Positions 23,444-36,432 of a stretch of DNA of 64,000 nt are shown here, piece after piece. Numbering within the stretch: position 1 is the first letter of the stretch; the number at the start of each line of letters is the position of its first letter. Under the pieces are notes generated by a model. The model did not search any database, was not told where the DNA came from, and saw only the letters and a program-made list of their open reading frames with translations. The position numbers and the translations under genes are program-made. This DNA comes from Dryococelus australis (Eukaryota > Arthropoda > Insecta > Phasmatodea > Phasmatidae). The stretch lies in the NCBI GenBank assembly GCA_029891345.1, contig CM056994.1:60977251-61041250 (forward strand). Direction: 5' to 3'.

Positions 23444-23900
23444 TATAGGCTGTTTACTGTAAAATGAGCACTTTTGAAAGCTCTGCTTAAGATCTACTTG
23501 TGTGCACGTTGTGTATTTTTCCACCTCATGTAAAATTTGCGTTGCCATGGACCTCATCACATTATTCATGCATCGGTCAAGAGACACTGTAAAATTATTA
23601 GAAAAGGAACATTTCACAAATATGCTCATTTTAAACTTCGATGCATTACAAAAAACAGAAAAAGAAAGAAATAATCTAAGTAATTTTAAATGGTTACCAA
23701 AACTATAATAGTCAATATATATAGTTTATTTTATCCTAAGACGTTCTCTAATGAGTGCGGTGGAATATTCGCACTATGTTTATTACTTGCCAGGCAATAC
23801 AGTATTTATTTGAAAATGTGGTTAAATGATAAAAAAAACTGCTAGGAGGGAAAAGTAACTAGGACTCCAAAAGGGTTCAGTTTACCGTGAACAACCTATA
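23444..23900 (+). mobile_element. Chimeric A/C MITE, copy 2 paralogue
   Basis: It has the same breakpoint as 5,155-5,612, so the chimera predates the duplication or is shared by both haplotypes. Confidence 0.8.
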
Positions 23901-24379
23901 ATTGCAATTTTCATAAGTTAAATGAAGTTGTGTAACATCTTCTGAGCTGTGTGTGTTATACTCCGCGTAAAGAATAAACCTTGTTCTTCGCACTGGAGTT
24001 GACGTATAACGATATATGTTCATGCACATGTTAAATTTTCTGTCATAAATTGGATTCAGCAAAATCTGCACTTACACAATTACTAAATGATTTAAATAAC
24101 GCAAGTGAATCGAAAAATAGTATAGTGAAATGGTTAAAGATATAATTTTTACGTCTTTCCTGTGCAGTTTCAGTAAGCCAAAGAAGAAAAATACTAAGTC
24201 CTTTTTAAAGTCAGCTTTGCTTTTAAACTCATAAGGTTGAATTGTGCTTGCTTATGAATGCCCAATGCTAATCACAGTTGTATGTTTACTGTTTCCTTTT
24301 CTAAACACCAATAGGAGGCTGTGGATAATAGTTACGGAATGAAGTTAATGCTTCAAATTTTGGCTGCGGCGAACATAGG

Positions 24380-24806
24380 TAAAGGCTGTTCACGATAATG
24401 TGAGCACTTTTGAAATCAACTTTAGAAAAAAGTCACCACCTCTGCCTGCATATGTTTTAATGGGCGCACTGAGGGACATGCGCCAGTAAAGTTGGTAATG
24501 ATGGATGTAAAGTACTTCCATATCTTAACGTCGAATATAAAGTGTTAGGTAACCATTTAAAATAGCTTAAATTATTGCTTCGCTTTCTTTTCTTTATGCA
24601 TCGAAGTGTAAATTTAACCAGTTTAGTAACATATTTTCATTTTCTAAAACTTTAACAGTGTCAACTAACCGACCGACACATGAATCAAGTGATGAGGCCC
24701 ATGGCAATGCTAATTTTACATATGGCGTAAGAATACACAACGTAGATACAAGTAGATATTAAAGAGGGGCTTCAAAAGTGCTAATTTAACCGTGAACAGC
24801 CTATAT
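24380..24806 (-). mobile_element. MITE type A, reverse, copy 2 paralogue
   Basis: It matches 6,092-6,512, with a 4-bp insertion (an extra ACCG) near 24,668. Confidence 0.85.
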
Positions 24807-25280
24807 ATTACAATTAGAACCAAACACGAACTTATACACAAAAATATATTTAATTTATCCAGTCACTGCCAGCTTAAAAAGCGACCTCTTTGGAACCCCA
24901 ACGCACATAGCGACGGAAAATTTCCCCTTAATGGAATCTCTCCCATGAGTAATCTTGTTTTGTTTTCAACCTGAGTGGAATAAACCTTGCCAGCACTCAA
25001 GACCTAGCCTTTAATAGATGTTGATTCCTTCCATCTTGTATTTATCAGTTTTCTCGCTATGCCTTTTGGTTCGTAGGTTGGATGCGTAAAAAATTCTGGC
25101 GCGACAGAGCATACGTAAATTACAGCTTTTGAAAATGTATTAATTTGTTGTAGCTCCACCGCCTTCATTACTTTCTAATATGTGACAGCTGAAAAGAAAA
25201 GAAAAATATTTTATGCGAGTGACTGCCAAGGCGATAACACCAAGAGACACCATGACATGATTTCAGGAAGTTTGCTAAGC

Positions 25281-25519
25281 TATAGGCTGTTCATGGTAAA
25301 GTGAGCACATTTGAGGCCCTTTTTACTTTTTTCCCATCAGCAATTTATATCCTTCCACCCTTTTCAAAATAAATTTTGTCATGTAAGTAATAAGCAGAGT
25401 GCATGTATTTCACCAGACTTGAATGTTAACATCTGATGCCACAGTAAAAAATATATATTGACTGTTATTCCAAGTGAGAGCACTTACAAAAATGCTCACT
25501 TTACCGTGAATAGCCTATA
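25281..25519 (-). mobile_element. MITE type C, reverse, without TA expansion
   Basis: The interior reads GTAAAAAATATATATTGACTG where copy 1 has about 52 bp of TA. This is the normal length for the family. Confidence 0.85.
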
Positions 25520-25587
25520 CAGACCTACACTATTCCCTGTCAGTTCGCAGAACAACAAACTCTCTACTGCCATGGTTTTGGATTGAA

Positions 25588-25800
25588 GGGGAATGATTTG
25601 GGCGGGTCTTAACATCGAGGTCTTGAGAGCTGAAGTAGGCGAAGAGAGGAAGGTGAATATGGTGCAACGGAAACGGGAGAACCCTGAGAAAACCTGCCGA
25701 CCAGTGGAATCGTCCTGCATGAATCCCACATGCGAAAAATCCAGGGAACCGGAACCGGTTTGCGTCGGTAGGAGGCGGAGGTCTGACCATTTCCCCGCCG
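25588..25800 (-). mobile_element. tRNA-headed SINE (GGCCGC type), degenerate, copy 2 paralogue
   Basis: It has the same body motifs as 7,332-7,545, but the sequence at its right border differs (GGTAGGAGGCGGAGGTCTG). Confidence 0.7.
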
Positions 25801-26339
25801 CACAGTGAGGCCAAATCCCCAAAACTTGGCCATAAGTCTATTTCACATTTTAAAGTCGTTGCCTTTGCATTCAGGTCTGTGGCTTAAACCTAAAAGAAAC
25901 ATTATATTCGATATGTTCGAGTGCGAGGCATTTCAACCCCATCCGCTTCGTTCTTTTACACAAGTGTTACACTTGGAGATGTGTAACTGTTCTTTGTAAT
26001 CAATACTTCCGAGGACATTATTAAATATTTAATTCCATCTATTTACTGAAAAGCTTCATACATATATATATATATAATATATATATATATAATGCCAACA
26101 TTACGTGAAATACACATATTAATAGTCCATGTTCAATAATTATATCTAGTTGCATAGAATTATATCTATTATGTTCTTATCGCATCACTTACATATTAAA
26201 TGATGGATGATAAGTAGTGGTTGCGAGGTTAAACTACATCAGATTCTTTCAGAAGAGCGAGCAAGCATTGCTGGTGTTATGCTATGAAACACTTTTGGAG
26301 GGGGTGGTCTAACGGATGAAATAATGGGGCTCGAGGAAG

Positions 26340-27930
26340 TTCATAACATATTTAGAAAGTCCCTGTTACTCCTCGCTCGCGACGTTTTCCGGCACCTGTT
26401 TTCCCGAAACCGTCGATAATCCTTATTTCGGGCTTTTTGAGGTTCTTCTTTAAGCATCCCTACAGGCAAAAGTGCGACTGAAATTCCATCAGCTCCATTA
26501 ATAAGGATTTTGTGTTGTAATGTTGGCATGGGATACCAGCTGTACTCATTCCAATACAGATGCGCTGTGTCCAAGGTATATGCACAGAAAGCGTCAATAT
26601 CGACTGCAAAATCACTCGACAGAACGCGCAGTATAGTTGCAGATTTTGTAATAAGTTCTTCGTTGACAACGGTGATTTCTGCGGACTGATGGGCGTATGC
26701 AAAAACGGCGAGCAGTATTTCCGTCGTGTATTGTTCCCTTTCCTCGATGAACAACGCCAATCAAAATTCATATTTCACTTTTGAACAGTCTTGGATTTTC
26801 GACTGTCTTGCTTCAATTTGTGCTTTCAGCTCTTTCGTTATATATCGCGATTTAAATCGCAGTCCATACGACATACGAAGGAACCATTATAAAAAGCGTG
26901 CATATGAATGCAACGTTGATAGGCCATATTGACTGACACTTTCATCAATTGACCTCTTCACAACCAAGTCTATATTGTTAAGATTTTTAGGGGTCGCACC
27001 GTACACATTGCTACACTCAGCTGAGGTTGTTTCCGTCAATGCTTACAAGCCTTCCCGTCAATCATTCATCATCGCTAACTAATGATGCACCTTCAAGTGA
27101 GATGTAGCTGCGTTTTCAGAACCATGGGTCGAAGATCTACGATATGTACATCCATACTTTTCTTTCTGCTATAATTTTAGCGGTAGTTTCAGCCGCTAAC
27201 TATAGCTTTATTGACCTGCAATAACGAGTAGATGATAGCCGCGGAATTTGCCACACGATTAATTTTTTCCCAATATCTGGAATTAATCCGTACATTTGCA
27301 GAGGCACTAAGCATGTCATTAACACTCTTATATCAAAACATCACTTCCTAGTTACTTCTTTGTTTGTAAGTTGCATGTCCACTTCTACCGTCACATCCCC
27401 ATTTTGAAAGTCAAATTAGGTTTTCACGTTCGTCAAAAGGAAGAGTCAGTAAAACATTTTTTGCAGTTCGATTATTCGTTTCACTGTCAGATCTAAGAGA
27501 GCCTGCAATTTGATTTCCACTTTCGATTCGGTGATAGTCACACTTTCTTCTGACGGATAACACTCTTCGTTTTGCGTTACGAACTTTAGTGTATGATGGG
27601 TATCGTTTTGCTCCTCTAGACGTTGCCTCCATTCGTAATGTTTAATAAATCTCTCTAGAAAAGTCAGCCTCTAGCATAACTGGCAGTGCTTCACATGGAG
27701 TGTACGGTGTTGCGGTATTTAAATGATGCTGTCTGTAAGACTCATTGATTTTGCCCGCGCGAGTTGGTGTTGTAAAAACTGCTTCACTTACCACTTTGGA
27801 CTCTTCGAGTTTTCCAGCTGATCGAAGAATCATTTGCGCTGCATAAACTAGGACCTCCGGAGGTGCACGCTCTTGTAATTCTTGCACTTTCCGCCTTTTA
27901 ATCCTTTCCGGTGAGGAACGAACTCACCAC

Positions 27931-27990
<60 letters not shown>

Positions 27991-28515
27991 CTCTCTCCCC
28001 CTCTCACTCTCTCTGGTCTACCAATTACTGCAAATCATAAAATTAATAGAGTGTCAGAAATAAATAGAAATAATATGACAGTCTTGTAATCATTAAGATG
28101 GTATTTGGTTACTTGCCAGTGTCATTCGTTCTTGCGGTTTGTTTGTCTGGAATCGCAAATGTAACAGGTGTGTCAAGCCAGGTGAGGTATTTCTTGCAAA
28201 ACTTTGCTTCGATTCTGCACGAGTCATCCCACCTTTTCTTGACAGCAGCGTATTTTTTTGCGGCAATCTAATTTTACAGCCATCCAATCATTTCTCCGAC
28301 ATATCTTGACGGAAGGCACGTTTAATGACACCGTCGATATGTTCGAAACGATATTTCCACGGTTTGAATTTTTTCTACTTCATCAACCGATACAACGGTC
28401 GATGTGCTATTGTAAATGACATCTTCGTAATCCGCATACCAAACCACAAAAACAGAACGCCTTTACTGCTACTACACACAGCGACTAATCACGACTTGGG
28501 TGAATTCTCATTTTG
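26340..28515 (-). pseudogene. Transib (RAG1-like) transposase remnant, copy 2
   Basis: It is the paralogue of 8,040-10,235 with the same order of motifs. The first catalytic Asp codon lies in GCDG at about 27,387-27,395. The second lies near 27,057-27,059, and the frame around it is broken by small indels. In the C-terminal block (26,341-26,760, 139 residues open) the frame between the TTEILLAVFAYA and VLSSDF segments is continuous, unlike copy 1, and so shows the better ancestral reading. The catalytic-Glu position is again Lys (EEPQKARNK), so this loss predates the duplication or is shared by both haplotypes. Confidence 0.75.
27935..28015. repeat. (CT)n microsatellite
   Basis: It is the interrupted CT tract equivalent to 9,626-9,731, about 25 bp shorter and with CCC interruptions. 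Confidence 0.93.
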
Positions 28516-29805
28516 AACTGTTGCTGAGGGAGCACTGGAAAGTCTGTGATAACAACCTGCCGATGCAGGTACCCACAGATAACTCTACTTCGTTGCCTTT
28601 TCAGCAGATTGCAGCGCGCGCGTCCGATCTAAACGTAGTCAGTCGTGCGCAGTTCCCTGCTAGATCCACTCTATTTCGCAAGGTAGCAAGAAGTGACATG
28701 AAATTTTTGGACAGAACGTAGCCAAAGAAGTACGCTTTACGTTAAAAGAAAGGGAAGAACGCGGGATATAGCGAGGAATTTTTATAGGCCTCGTCCAACT
28801 TTTCCAAATGCTTATAAAATGCACATGTTTTGAAATACATCCAATGATATCAAAACGTATATTACGATAAAGTTTTGGACATTAACGTGTGACGAATAAC
28901 GAACGAGGATTAAGTACGTCTGGTTGTAATCGTAAACTGAGTCTTATTCATAAAGTGACGGCCCGTCGTACTCAGCGATACTTTACGGGTTCGTACAGTG
29001 AGTCAGAGCAATTGTCTACTTTAGGTTCGAATTTCGAACAATATATACACCTTTACGAGTGCATCAAGGTGATTTTGTTCACACTGGACATTTGTCTTCG
29101 CCGTTAGAGGTCTAACATCTTTCTAAAACAAAAATTACTTTAGTGACTTTTGGCCACGTTTTGGGGATTTGGCTCCACTGTGAGCCGAGGCCCCTACCTA
29201 GTTTACGTGGGGGGGGGGGGGGACTATAAATCCAAGACGGCAGTAATCAATCCGCCTTGAGCGCTGGCGAAACCCTCTCAATTCTCTCATTTCATTCTCA
29301 TTTGACCCATTATGAAGGACTCTGGGTGGACAAACGAACCTCACAAAATAATACATCACGTATCAATACAAACAATAATATTCAGTAAATTGATGTCGAA
29401 CTACCCACACAGACATCAAAAATACAGATATACGCAAGAACAAATAAACTGAAGAAACAGCACTTACACTATACAACACATACATAAACAACATTACACT
29501 GTCACCAACACAACAACGACACAAGACACAATACATCATACACAAGACAGACACCTCACAAAACGACAAACGACGGCACTCTGTCTCCGGAGAGGATGGT
29601 GGGGCGAGGGTTTAAGGGTGGAGGCTGAGGAATTTTAACTTTTGATCTTTTTAAATTATAACGCAACTTTTTCTTCTAGATTATAACAAAATAATTTTAA
29701 GTCTCTGTTTTAAAATTTATCTTGTTTTTTTAATGTTATAACGCGACAAGTTTTATGTTTCAACCATTTTATAAATTAATTCTTAATTCAAGCAACTGAG
29801 ACTAG

Positions 29806-30234
29806 TTATGGCCTTCGGCTGGGTGCTGGTGCAATAATAATATGTTCTGTTCTGTTCTGTTGTGGGCGGATAATAAGATAAGTTTCTACACCAGACTGAC
29901 GCAGGCAAACACTCACAGGCTTCAGGTGACAGCAAGTGGCAGTCAGACAACTGCTGACGTCAGCGGGGGTGGAGTGTACTGTAGTGGAGAGATTTGGGCA
30001 GCTCTTAGCAGCGAGGTCACGAGAGCCGATAAGGGTGAAGTGAGGTGAGTATGTAGCAGCGCCAAAATGCAAGGACGGGGGAAGCAGGATATCCCCGCGA
30101 AAACCCTCCGACAAGCGGCATCGTCCGGCACGATTCCCACGAGCGAAAAGTCCGGGAGTGACCCCGCCGGGAATTGAGCCCTGTTCGCCTAGGTGGGAGG
30201 CGAGCAGTCTGAACACTACAACACCGCGGCCCCC
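29806..30234 (-). mobile_element. tRNA-headed SINE (GGCCGC type), near full length, copy 2 paralogue
   Basis: It matches 11,530-11,957 and keeps the CCGGCGGGGTCACTCCCGG region. The T-arm-like loop has a substitution (GGGCTCAATTCCCGG). Confidence 0.88.
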
Positions 30235-31433
30235 TCACGTTAACAGGGAAGGAGTTGTAAAGTCTAACAACTTCGAACAGAATACAAAACTCGCAGCTCA
30301 AAAATATAAAAGTTTAAGACAACAATAAGAAAGGCTGAAATTCTTCTGCAATATTCACAATTGGTTGTTAAAAACGAACGAAAAGAAAGGGTATTAATAC
30401 AAAATATAAAGTGAAAGCTACGGTAAAGGCATTTACTAAAAAGTGTTTCATTGATAATAAAGTAAACCTGAGGCGGCTCATGGAATGTTTTATCGGAGGG
30501 TGCTATGATACAGTGAAGGCTGCAGGAATAATGCAGATATTACTGACAAATAAGTGGAGGTACAGGAATTTCTTTCCCGGAATTTTTTCTTATTTGTCAC
30601 CTAGTATTTGGCTTCTGTTTAAACTTGCCAACAAAACTGAAACATTTGTTTTGTGATTCCGGGAAGTGTGAAGAGACAAGACATTTCTGTATCGAAGTGC
30701 TGATGTTGAGAACAGCAGTGAAAAATTACCAACTTGAAGGGAAATAAAAGGGGGGTGGGGGGATGTTAAATGTGAATAAAAAAATATGAAGAAAAGCGCA
30801 TAGTAGACCTATTAATAAAATAAATCCAATAAAAAATGTTTACTGTGCTGTAAAGATAAGAAAGATAATAGTTATATCGTAACCTCTACAGACAGAACTA
30901 CAGTGTTTTGGGCATCACAACGTGTCGGTAGACAGAAAACAAGCTTCATCGTCAATTCCCCCTTCCCGCCCCCCTTACCTAAATCTTTGCAAAAAATAAA
31001 AGACGCCCACTTGTACAACCAAAGACATGGCCACCTCTTGTTTAATCTTCCTGAAAGAGTGGAATTGCCCAGGAATGAAGTCGGAAAACCTGGTTTTATC
31101 AAGATCAAACTCACGGCCTCTCTGCGAAGGTCACGCACGTTAACTTCAGAAAAAAAATAGACTATTTGACTGTGAATTCTATTCTGTATTGAAGAACACT
31201 GAACTGTGCACTAAATGTTTGCTTTGAATGGTGCAGTTTTACACTACACAAAAAAAAAAAAAACGGACTTCATTTTATACTACATTGTCTCACATCAAAA
31301 TTAAAAATTTCAAACATGCCCAGCTTCTCCGCCCCATTCCCAACACGACTCAAATTAAGTTCCATCACATCTAAAAGTGGTTGGAGTGGTTTGGAGAAAG
31401 GAATGAAAATGTTGTGATGCCATGTGGTGGGGG

Positions 31434-31435
31434 GT

Positions 31436-31520
<85 letters not shown>
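31434..31520. repeat. (GA)n microsatellite, expanded
   Basis: It is about 85 bp of GA against about 38 bp in copy 1. Confidence 0.93.
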
Positions 31521-31523
<3 letters not shown>

Positions 31524-31654
31524 AAACACTTGCTCAAGGACAGCTTTCCAAACGAACGATTAGGTAATTCAATTTTAAAGTGCTATCATGACTTTTTTAG
31601 CCACGGAGAAAATCATTTTAATATTAAGATGTATTAATGTGCGTTAAGAGATAA

Positions 31655-31734
31655 GTCCTAGTAGCTCAAATGGAAAGAGAGTTGCATGACACAAAAATTT
31701 CGCAGAGGTTCCAGGTTCGAGCCCTGGCTAGGAC
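31655..31734 (+). repeat. tRNA-like sequence, copy 2 paralogue
   Basis: The acceptor stem, D stem and T arm are all conserved relative to 13,347-13,426. The changes fall in the D-arm 3' side (GAGA) and the odd anticodon region. Confidence 0.6.
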
Positions 31735-32416
31735 GTTATTTTTTATTTCGTGTTAAATTAAAGTATTTTTGTTGAAAAATATGTTCTTTTAAAGGTTCTT
31801 TTTTCGTATCAATTTTTCCAAGAACATTTATTAGCTTAAATGAAACATTTACACTTTCTATCTTCCACTTCCAATTGCGCGCCTTACAAAAAAGTTATCT
31901 GATATATTTATTATTTGCTTCTGATATGTCTAATGTTTTGATTCGAGTCCAAATCAGGTATGCTAATTTCGCTTTTCCATAGTTTTCTAATATTAATCCA
32001 GGCGAATTTCGGAAAGTATCTTTCTACAGTAGAGAGGGAGTTTGTGAATATTTCGTGGAAGCAACAAAAACAGTTTTTGAGGATGATTTATTTTTCAGTA
32101 CAGTATAGTATAGCACCAATGACGAAAAGGAAAACAATATAACTGAGGAAAAATTAAGATAACAACAAACACTTGCAAAATGCTTGTCCATTGTGTCAAA
32201 ATATTACTCCAACATCAATTCACGATCCAACCCCAAAAAAAAAAAAAAAAGAAGTAAATATTTTAATATAGATAAAATGAAAATACTCTTACGTTGTGCA
32301 ATGTTCCTACAAAGAAAACACTTACTCGAGGACAGTTTTCCAAACAAAAGATCAGGTAAATACAATTTTAAAATGCTATTATGACTTTCTTAAGCCAAGG
32401 AGGAGGAGGAGGAGGA

Positions 32417-32435
32417 AGACATAGAGAGAGAGAAT

Positions 32436-32478
<43 letters not shown>
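32417..32478. repeat. (GA)n microsatellite
   Basis: It is the copy 2 equivalent of 14,113-14,157, preceded by a (GGA)n run. Confidence 0.9.
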
Positions 32479-32479
<1 letters not shown>

Positions 32480-32529
32480 AAGTTTATTCAGCGGAAGCTT
32501 ACTATCAAAGAATTGCCTTTTTCTGTCGA

Positions 32530-32613
32530 GTCCTAGTTGCTCAATTAAAATTCAAGAGCGTTGCCCGATATTGAAAATCCTCAGAGATTTCAGGTTCGAG
32601 CCCTGGCTAGGAC
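32530..32613 (+). repeat. tRNA-like sequence, second unit, copy 2 paralogue
   Basis: It starts GTCCTAG and ends CTAGGAC with perfect end pairing, better than the copy 1 unit. The T stem has one mismatch (TCAGG/CCTGG). Confidence 0.6.
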
Positions 32614-33673
32614 TTTAATTTTTACTTCGTGTTAATTGAAAGAATATCTTCGTATACGTTCTTTTAAACTATGAAGGGAACCATTCATAAGTATGGCATA
32701 GGAATCTACTTCAAAAGGTGGAGAGACGTGAAACATTCGAACATAGCTACTTCACGCGATAGAATAACATTGTATGGTAACTGTAATGACCACAGCAAGA
32801 GCATTCTAGAGTAAAAGGGAGGCGATGCGGTAGTCCACCTTGATACCCACTTGGGGTGGAAAAGGGGCAGGTTTTCCAAAGGGAGGACCATACGAATACT
32901 GTGGCAATGAATTTATTTCATTTATGAAACGTAGAATCAAATAAACAGATTTCTATAGTATTGTTTTTGATAAGAACACTGGATATAGAGAACATAGTTT
33001 TTTTACCATAAGTTGTCTTTGACTACACTGCTGTGGGAATCGTTTAGGCATGGCACCTTTCCAGAAATACTTACAATAATCAGGCCTCTTTGTGTGCATT
33101 ATACGAGTGATCTTATACGAATTAACACAATATAAACCTGCTTTTTTTCCTACCTTTTATAAATGAGAGAATTCCATTACCACGGCTTTCGCTTGGTCCA
33201 CCATTTGGATCGGAGTTTCAAGCTCGACTTTCGCCCTTTTATTCTGGAACTCCCTTGTTTTCAGTTACCATCCAAAGTTTTTACATTATGTACAGTATCT
33301 ATATTTGTATATTTCACTCATCCCCACCCCCCTTTTTGTGATACATTGCTATGCCATACTTATGTGAGCGATGCTCCGTATAGATGTCTCTCAGTGGTGC
33401 TCTGTATGAAGATTGCTTTGAATAATCCGAAACGATATATACGTAAGTAAATAATTTTATGTCGCTCTAGTATTCAGAGAATCGGAAAATATAGAAAAAA
33501 GAATATAGGCCCCTATAATATAAAATTTGTGTAAGTTGCGTAACTAGAAGATACAGAAAGGATACAATTATATTTCTATAGTACGAATGTTCTTAAAACA
33601 ACGGACACGAAAGAACATTTACAAGACCTTAGATAGCAAAATTACATTAACACAAAGGAAAAAAAACTACCTT

Positions 33674-33740
33674 CTAGTCGGGATTCGAACCTGGAACATT
33701 TGCTAGAAAACTCACACAACGCTATTTCTATTAATTTTTA
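33674..33740 (-). repeat. Truncated tRNA-like sequence, copy 2 paralogue
   Basis: It is the same minus-strand T-arm-like segment as 15,376-15,445. Confidence 0.5.
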
Positions 33741-34231
33741 GCCGTTTGACAAAGCATAGTTGACATTTGACGAGTTGTGGTTGACGTTTTACAGTCAGTG
33801 TTGGACGTATGCCTCACGCAGGAGAACACAGTCGGACGTACACAAGCATACGCCCATGTCTTTCCAGTGACTCGAGCCCGGATCTACCCGTGCCGTAAGC
33901 CGATGCGCGGCCAGCTATGCCACGGAGGTCAGCTCCATTTGAGATACGTTTTATTTTGTTTACAACATGCATTTTGACTGTATGATGCAGGAAATACAAT
34001 AGTGGACAGAGGCTCAAGGGCGCATGTACTTACTCTGGTTACATACTGTTACAAATGAATTATTTGTTCAGTGTTGTTTCTTTCACCACCAGCCACCTCG
34101 TCCTACGCAGTCTGTCAACAAATTTTCGTACACAAGTGGAAGGGAGTCGGTATTTATAGTAAAGTCAATCAAGTTCATGAGTAGCCTGACCACCGCTCTC
34201 CGTTTGATGGTATGGAACGCTGTCAAATCAA

Positions 34232-34663
34232 GGTAAAGGCTGTTCACGATAAACTGAGCACTTTTGAAAGCCCTGCTTAAGATCTATTTGTATGCGCATC
34301 GTGTATTCTTCCACCACATGTAAAATCAGTATTGCCATGAGCCTGATCTTTTTATTCATGCGTCGGCCAAGTAAAACTTTACAATTATTAAGAAAGTAAA
34401 TATTTTAGTATCCACTAATTTCTACACATATTATGCATTAAAAAATCTGAAAGCAAAATAAATCGTTTCGGTATTTATAAATATTTAACCTAACATTTTT
34501 CATTCAGCGTTAAGACGTGGAACTGCTTTCCTCTCCGTCGTTACCAACTTCTACTGATCGTGTGCTGGTCAGTGTACCCGTTAAAACATTATGCGGGTAG
34601 TGGCAGTGACATTTTTCAAAGGTTAATTTCGAAAGTGCTCATTTTATCGTGAACAGCGTTTAG
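34232..34663 (+). mobile_element. MITE type A, copy 2 paralogue
   Basis: The left end GGCTGTTCACGATAAACTGAG is closer to the family consensus than its partner at 15,913. Confidence 0.88.
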
Positions 34664-35009
34664 TAATGTGTCTCCTCACGTAGGTCTTTAGCTGCCACGT
34701 CACGTACAACGTGATGTAGACAGCAGTTCCATAAGGGACGGGAAAAAATACAGTACAACTAGTAACCCGATGAAGTGCTGTATCACGTTAGTCACATATG
34801 ACGCATCTATCAGAGCGGAGGAAAATACGTTTACGTCGAAACTCAGTGGGTGCTACGTCATTGATAAAGGAATATGCAGACGCTCGGAGGGCCGTACCAT
34901 ATTTTTCCAGTGGAAATTGCTCATTTGAGTTGCACCCTCGGAACTACAGGATAGGGCACATGTCTTGTAACCCCCTGAAATTGTCTTGCCATCCTTACAT
35001 ATCCGGAAA

Positions 35010-35436
35010 TAAAGGCTGTTCATGATAAAGTGAGCACTTTTGAGATGAACCCTAGAAAAATGTCACTTCCCCCTGCCAGCATATATTTTAACGGGTGCAC
35101 CAAGTGACATTCGCCCAGCAAAGTTGGTAACAATGGATGGAAAGTAGTTCCATATCTTAACCTCGAATAAAAGGTGTTCGGTAACTATAAGTGATAGTTT
35201 AAATTATTTCTTTCGCTTTCTATTTTTTTTAAATACATCGAAATGTAGAAAATAGCAGATTTATAAAATATTTACTTTCCTAATAATTTCACAGTTTCAT
35301 TTGACCGACGCATCAATAAAGTGATGAGGCCCATGGCGATGTTAATTTTACATAAACCAGAAGAATACACAACGTGTATACAAGTAGATCTTAAGCAGGG
35401 CTTTCAAAAGTGCTCGTTTTACTGTGAACTGCCTAC
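35010..35436 (-). mobile_element. MITE type A, reverse, at right end of the duplication
   Basis: It is the paralogue of 16,689-17,114. The right terminus reads CGTTTTACTGTGAACTGCC. Sequence beyond it is unrelated to anything left of it. Confidence 0.88.
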
Positions 35437-35585
35437 AGCACGTGCGCTTCAGGTAAATTACACATTTATCGGAGAAAAACAGTTTACCAAGCTTTGGGAG
35501 TGTCGATAACACTTGAAGCAATCTTGGGCATGCCGAATGTCGTTTGTCCATGTCAGTATCGCTTATCTTTTTGACATCTGTTGGC

Positions 35586-35810
35586 CTAAAGGATTTCAAT
35601 CGAAGATGTCTTCTGTTTGTCTTTAATTGATGCCGTCAGAAGCAGCCTGTGCTCAGAATGCAGTATTGTTCTTTTAGGAGGGTCTTCTTTGTGGAATCGT
35701 CTCATGAGATCTCGTTGCGCATCCCCTATACGCTTCCCCATATGTGGACGTTCATATGCCCAAACACTACCAACAAACCGCTCATCAACACTGTAGGAGC
35801 TCGTGTCGGC
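35586..35810 (-). pseudogene. Helix-turn-helix transposase N-terminus, fragment
   Basis: The minus strand encodes YSVDERFVGSVWAYE, then KEDPPKRTI, then a stretch ending LLLTASIKDKQKTSS. The spacing (E..F....Y, QR.F...F.K.PP.R.TI, L..TGS) is that of the DUF4817-type helix-turn-helix found at the N-terminus of arthropod Tc1/mariner-like transposases, which bind the transposon ends. No catalytic domain follows. The frame runs on only into the MITE at 35,822, so this is a relic. Recognition is from motif memory; another HTH family is possible. Confidence 0.5.
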
Positions 35811-35821
35811 CCTCTGACATA

Positions 35822-36429
35822 CAGTGCGTTTACAGTAACATTTCAATCCGGATTGAACCTGGAATGGACTGAAGAATCCAGACTGAAATGTTGGTATAAA
35901 CACATTCGGACTGGACTGAAGTAGGACTGGAGTGAGATTATCCAATCCAGTTGTCGAGGTGGACTGGAATGTAGAATCCGGATTGAAAAGTTTACTTTAA
36001 ACATTCATCGGACTGAAATTAGAACAAAGAAGGACTGCTCGCGCCATATTGATTCGTTAGTTTGGGTATGTAAGAGGTTAGAATCATTCTGAGACTAGCA
36101 AAATATGGGTTTTTTGGATGTGAAGCGAAAAATAAATGGCTATGAAGGAACTGAGAAATATATTAACGGAGAAATATATGGAATTCTAATTTTATATTAT
36201 GTGGGTAAAATTAATTTAAGTTCACTGGACTTTCATAATTCGTTTGTTTTATAGTTCTGCCAGTAGCCAATAGAGTGCTTCAATCCGCACTGAGTCTTGT
36301 TTGCACTTTAGTCCACATTCTAAATTTTATCTTGACCCCTTACTTTCGATAAGAGTTCACTCCGAGTTCGCTACGAGTTGATTCCAATCCGAGTTCGGTC
36401 CAGTCCGAAATTTTACTCTAAAAGCACTA
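35822..36429. mobile_element. 608-bp MITE with long inverted termini
   Basis: The left end CAGTGCGTTTACAGTAACAT matches the inverse of the right end (TAGTGCTTTTAGAGTAAAAT on the minus strand), and the similarity continues inward for about 60 bp through ATCCGG- and GGACTG-rich motifs. ATA flanks both sides (35,819-35,821 and 36,430-36,432), which is compatible with a 3-bp target duplication. The AGTGCGTTTACA-like terminus and 3-bp flank suggest the PIF/Harbinger group. There is no coding capacity. Confidence 0.65.
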
Positions 36430-36432
36430 ATA

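Larger units (their letters stand above)
17573..35437. repeat. Tandem segmental duplication, copy 2
   Basis: It is the direct repeat of 1-17,114 plus about 750 net extra bases. The same order of features holds throughout: MITEs, type B and F repeats, Transib remnant, SINE, tRNA-like units, MITE pair. Only differences from copy 1 are listed separately below. Confidence 0.93.
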
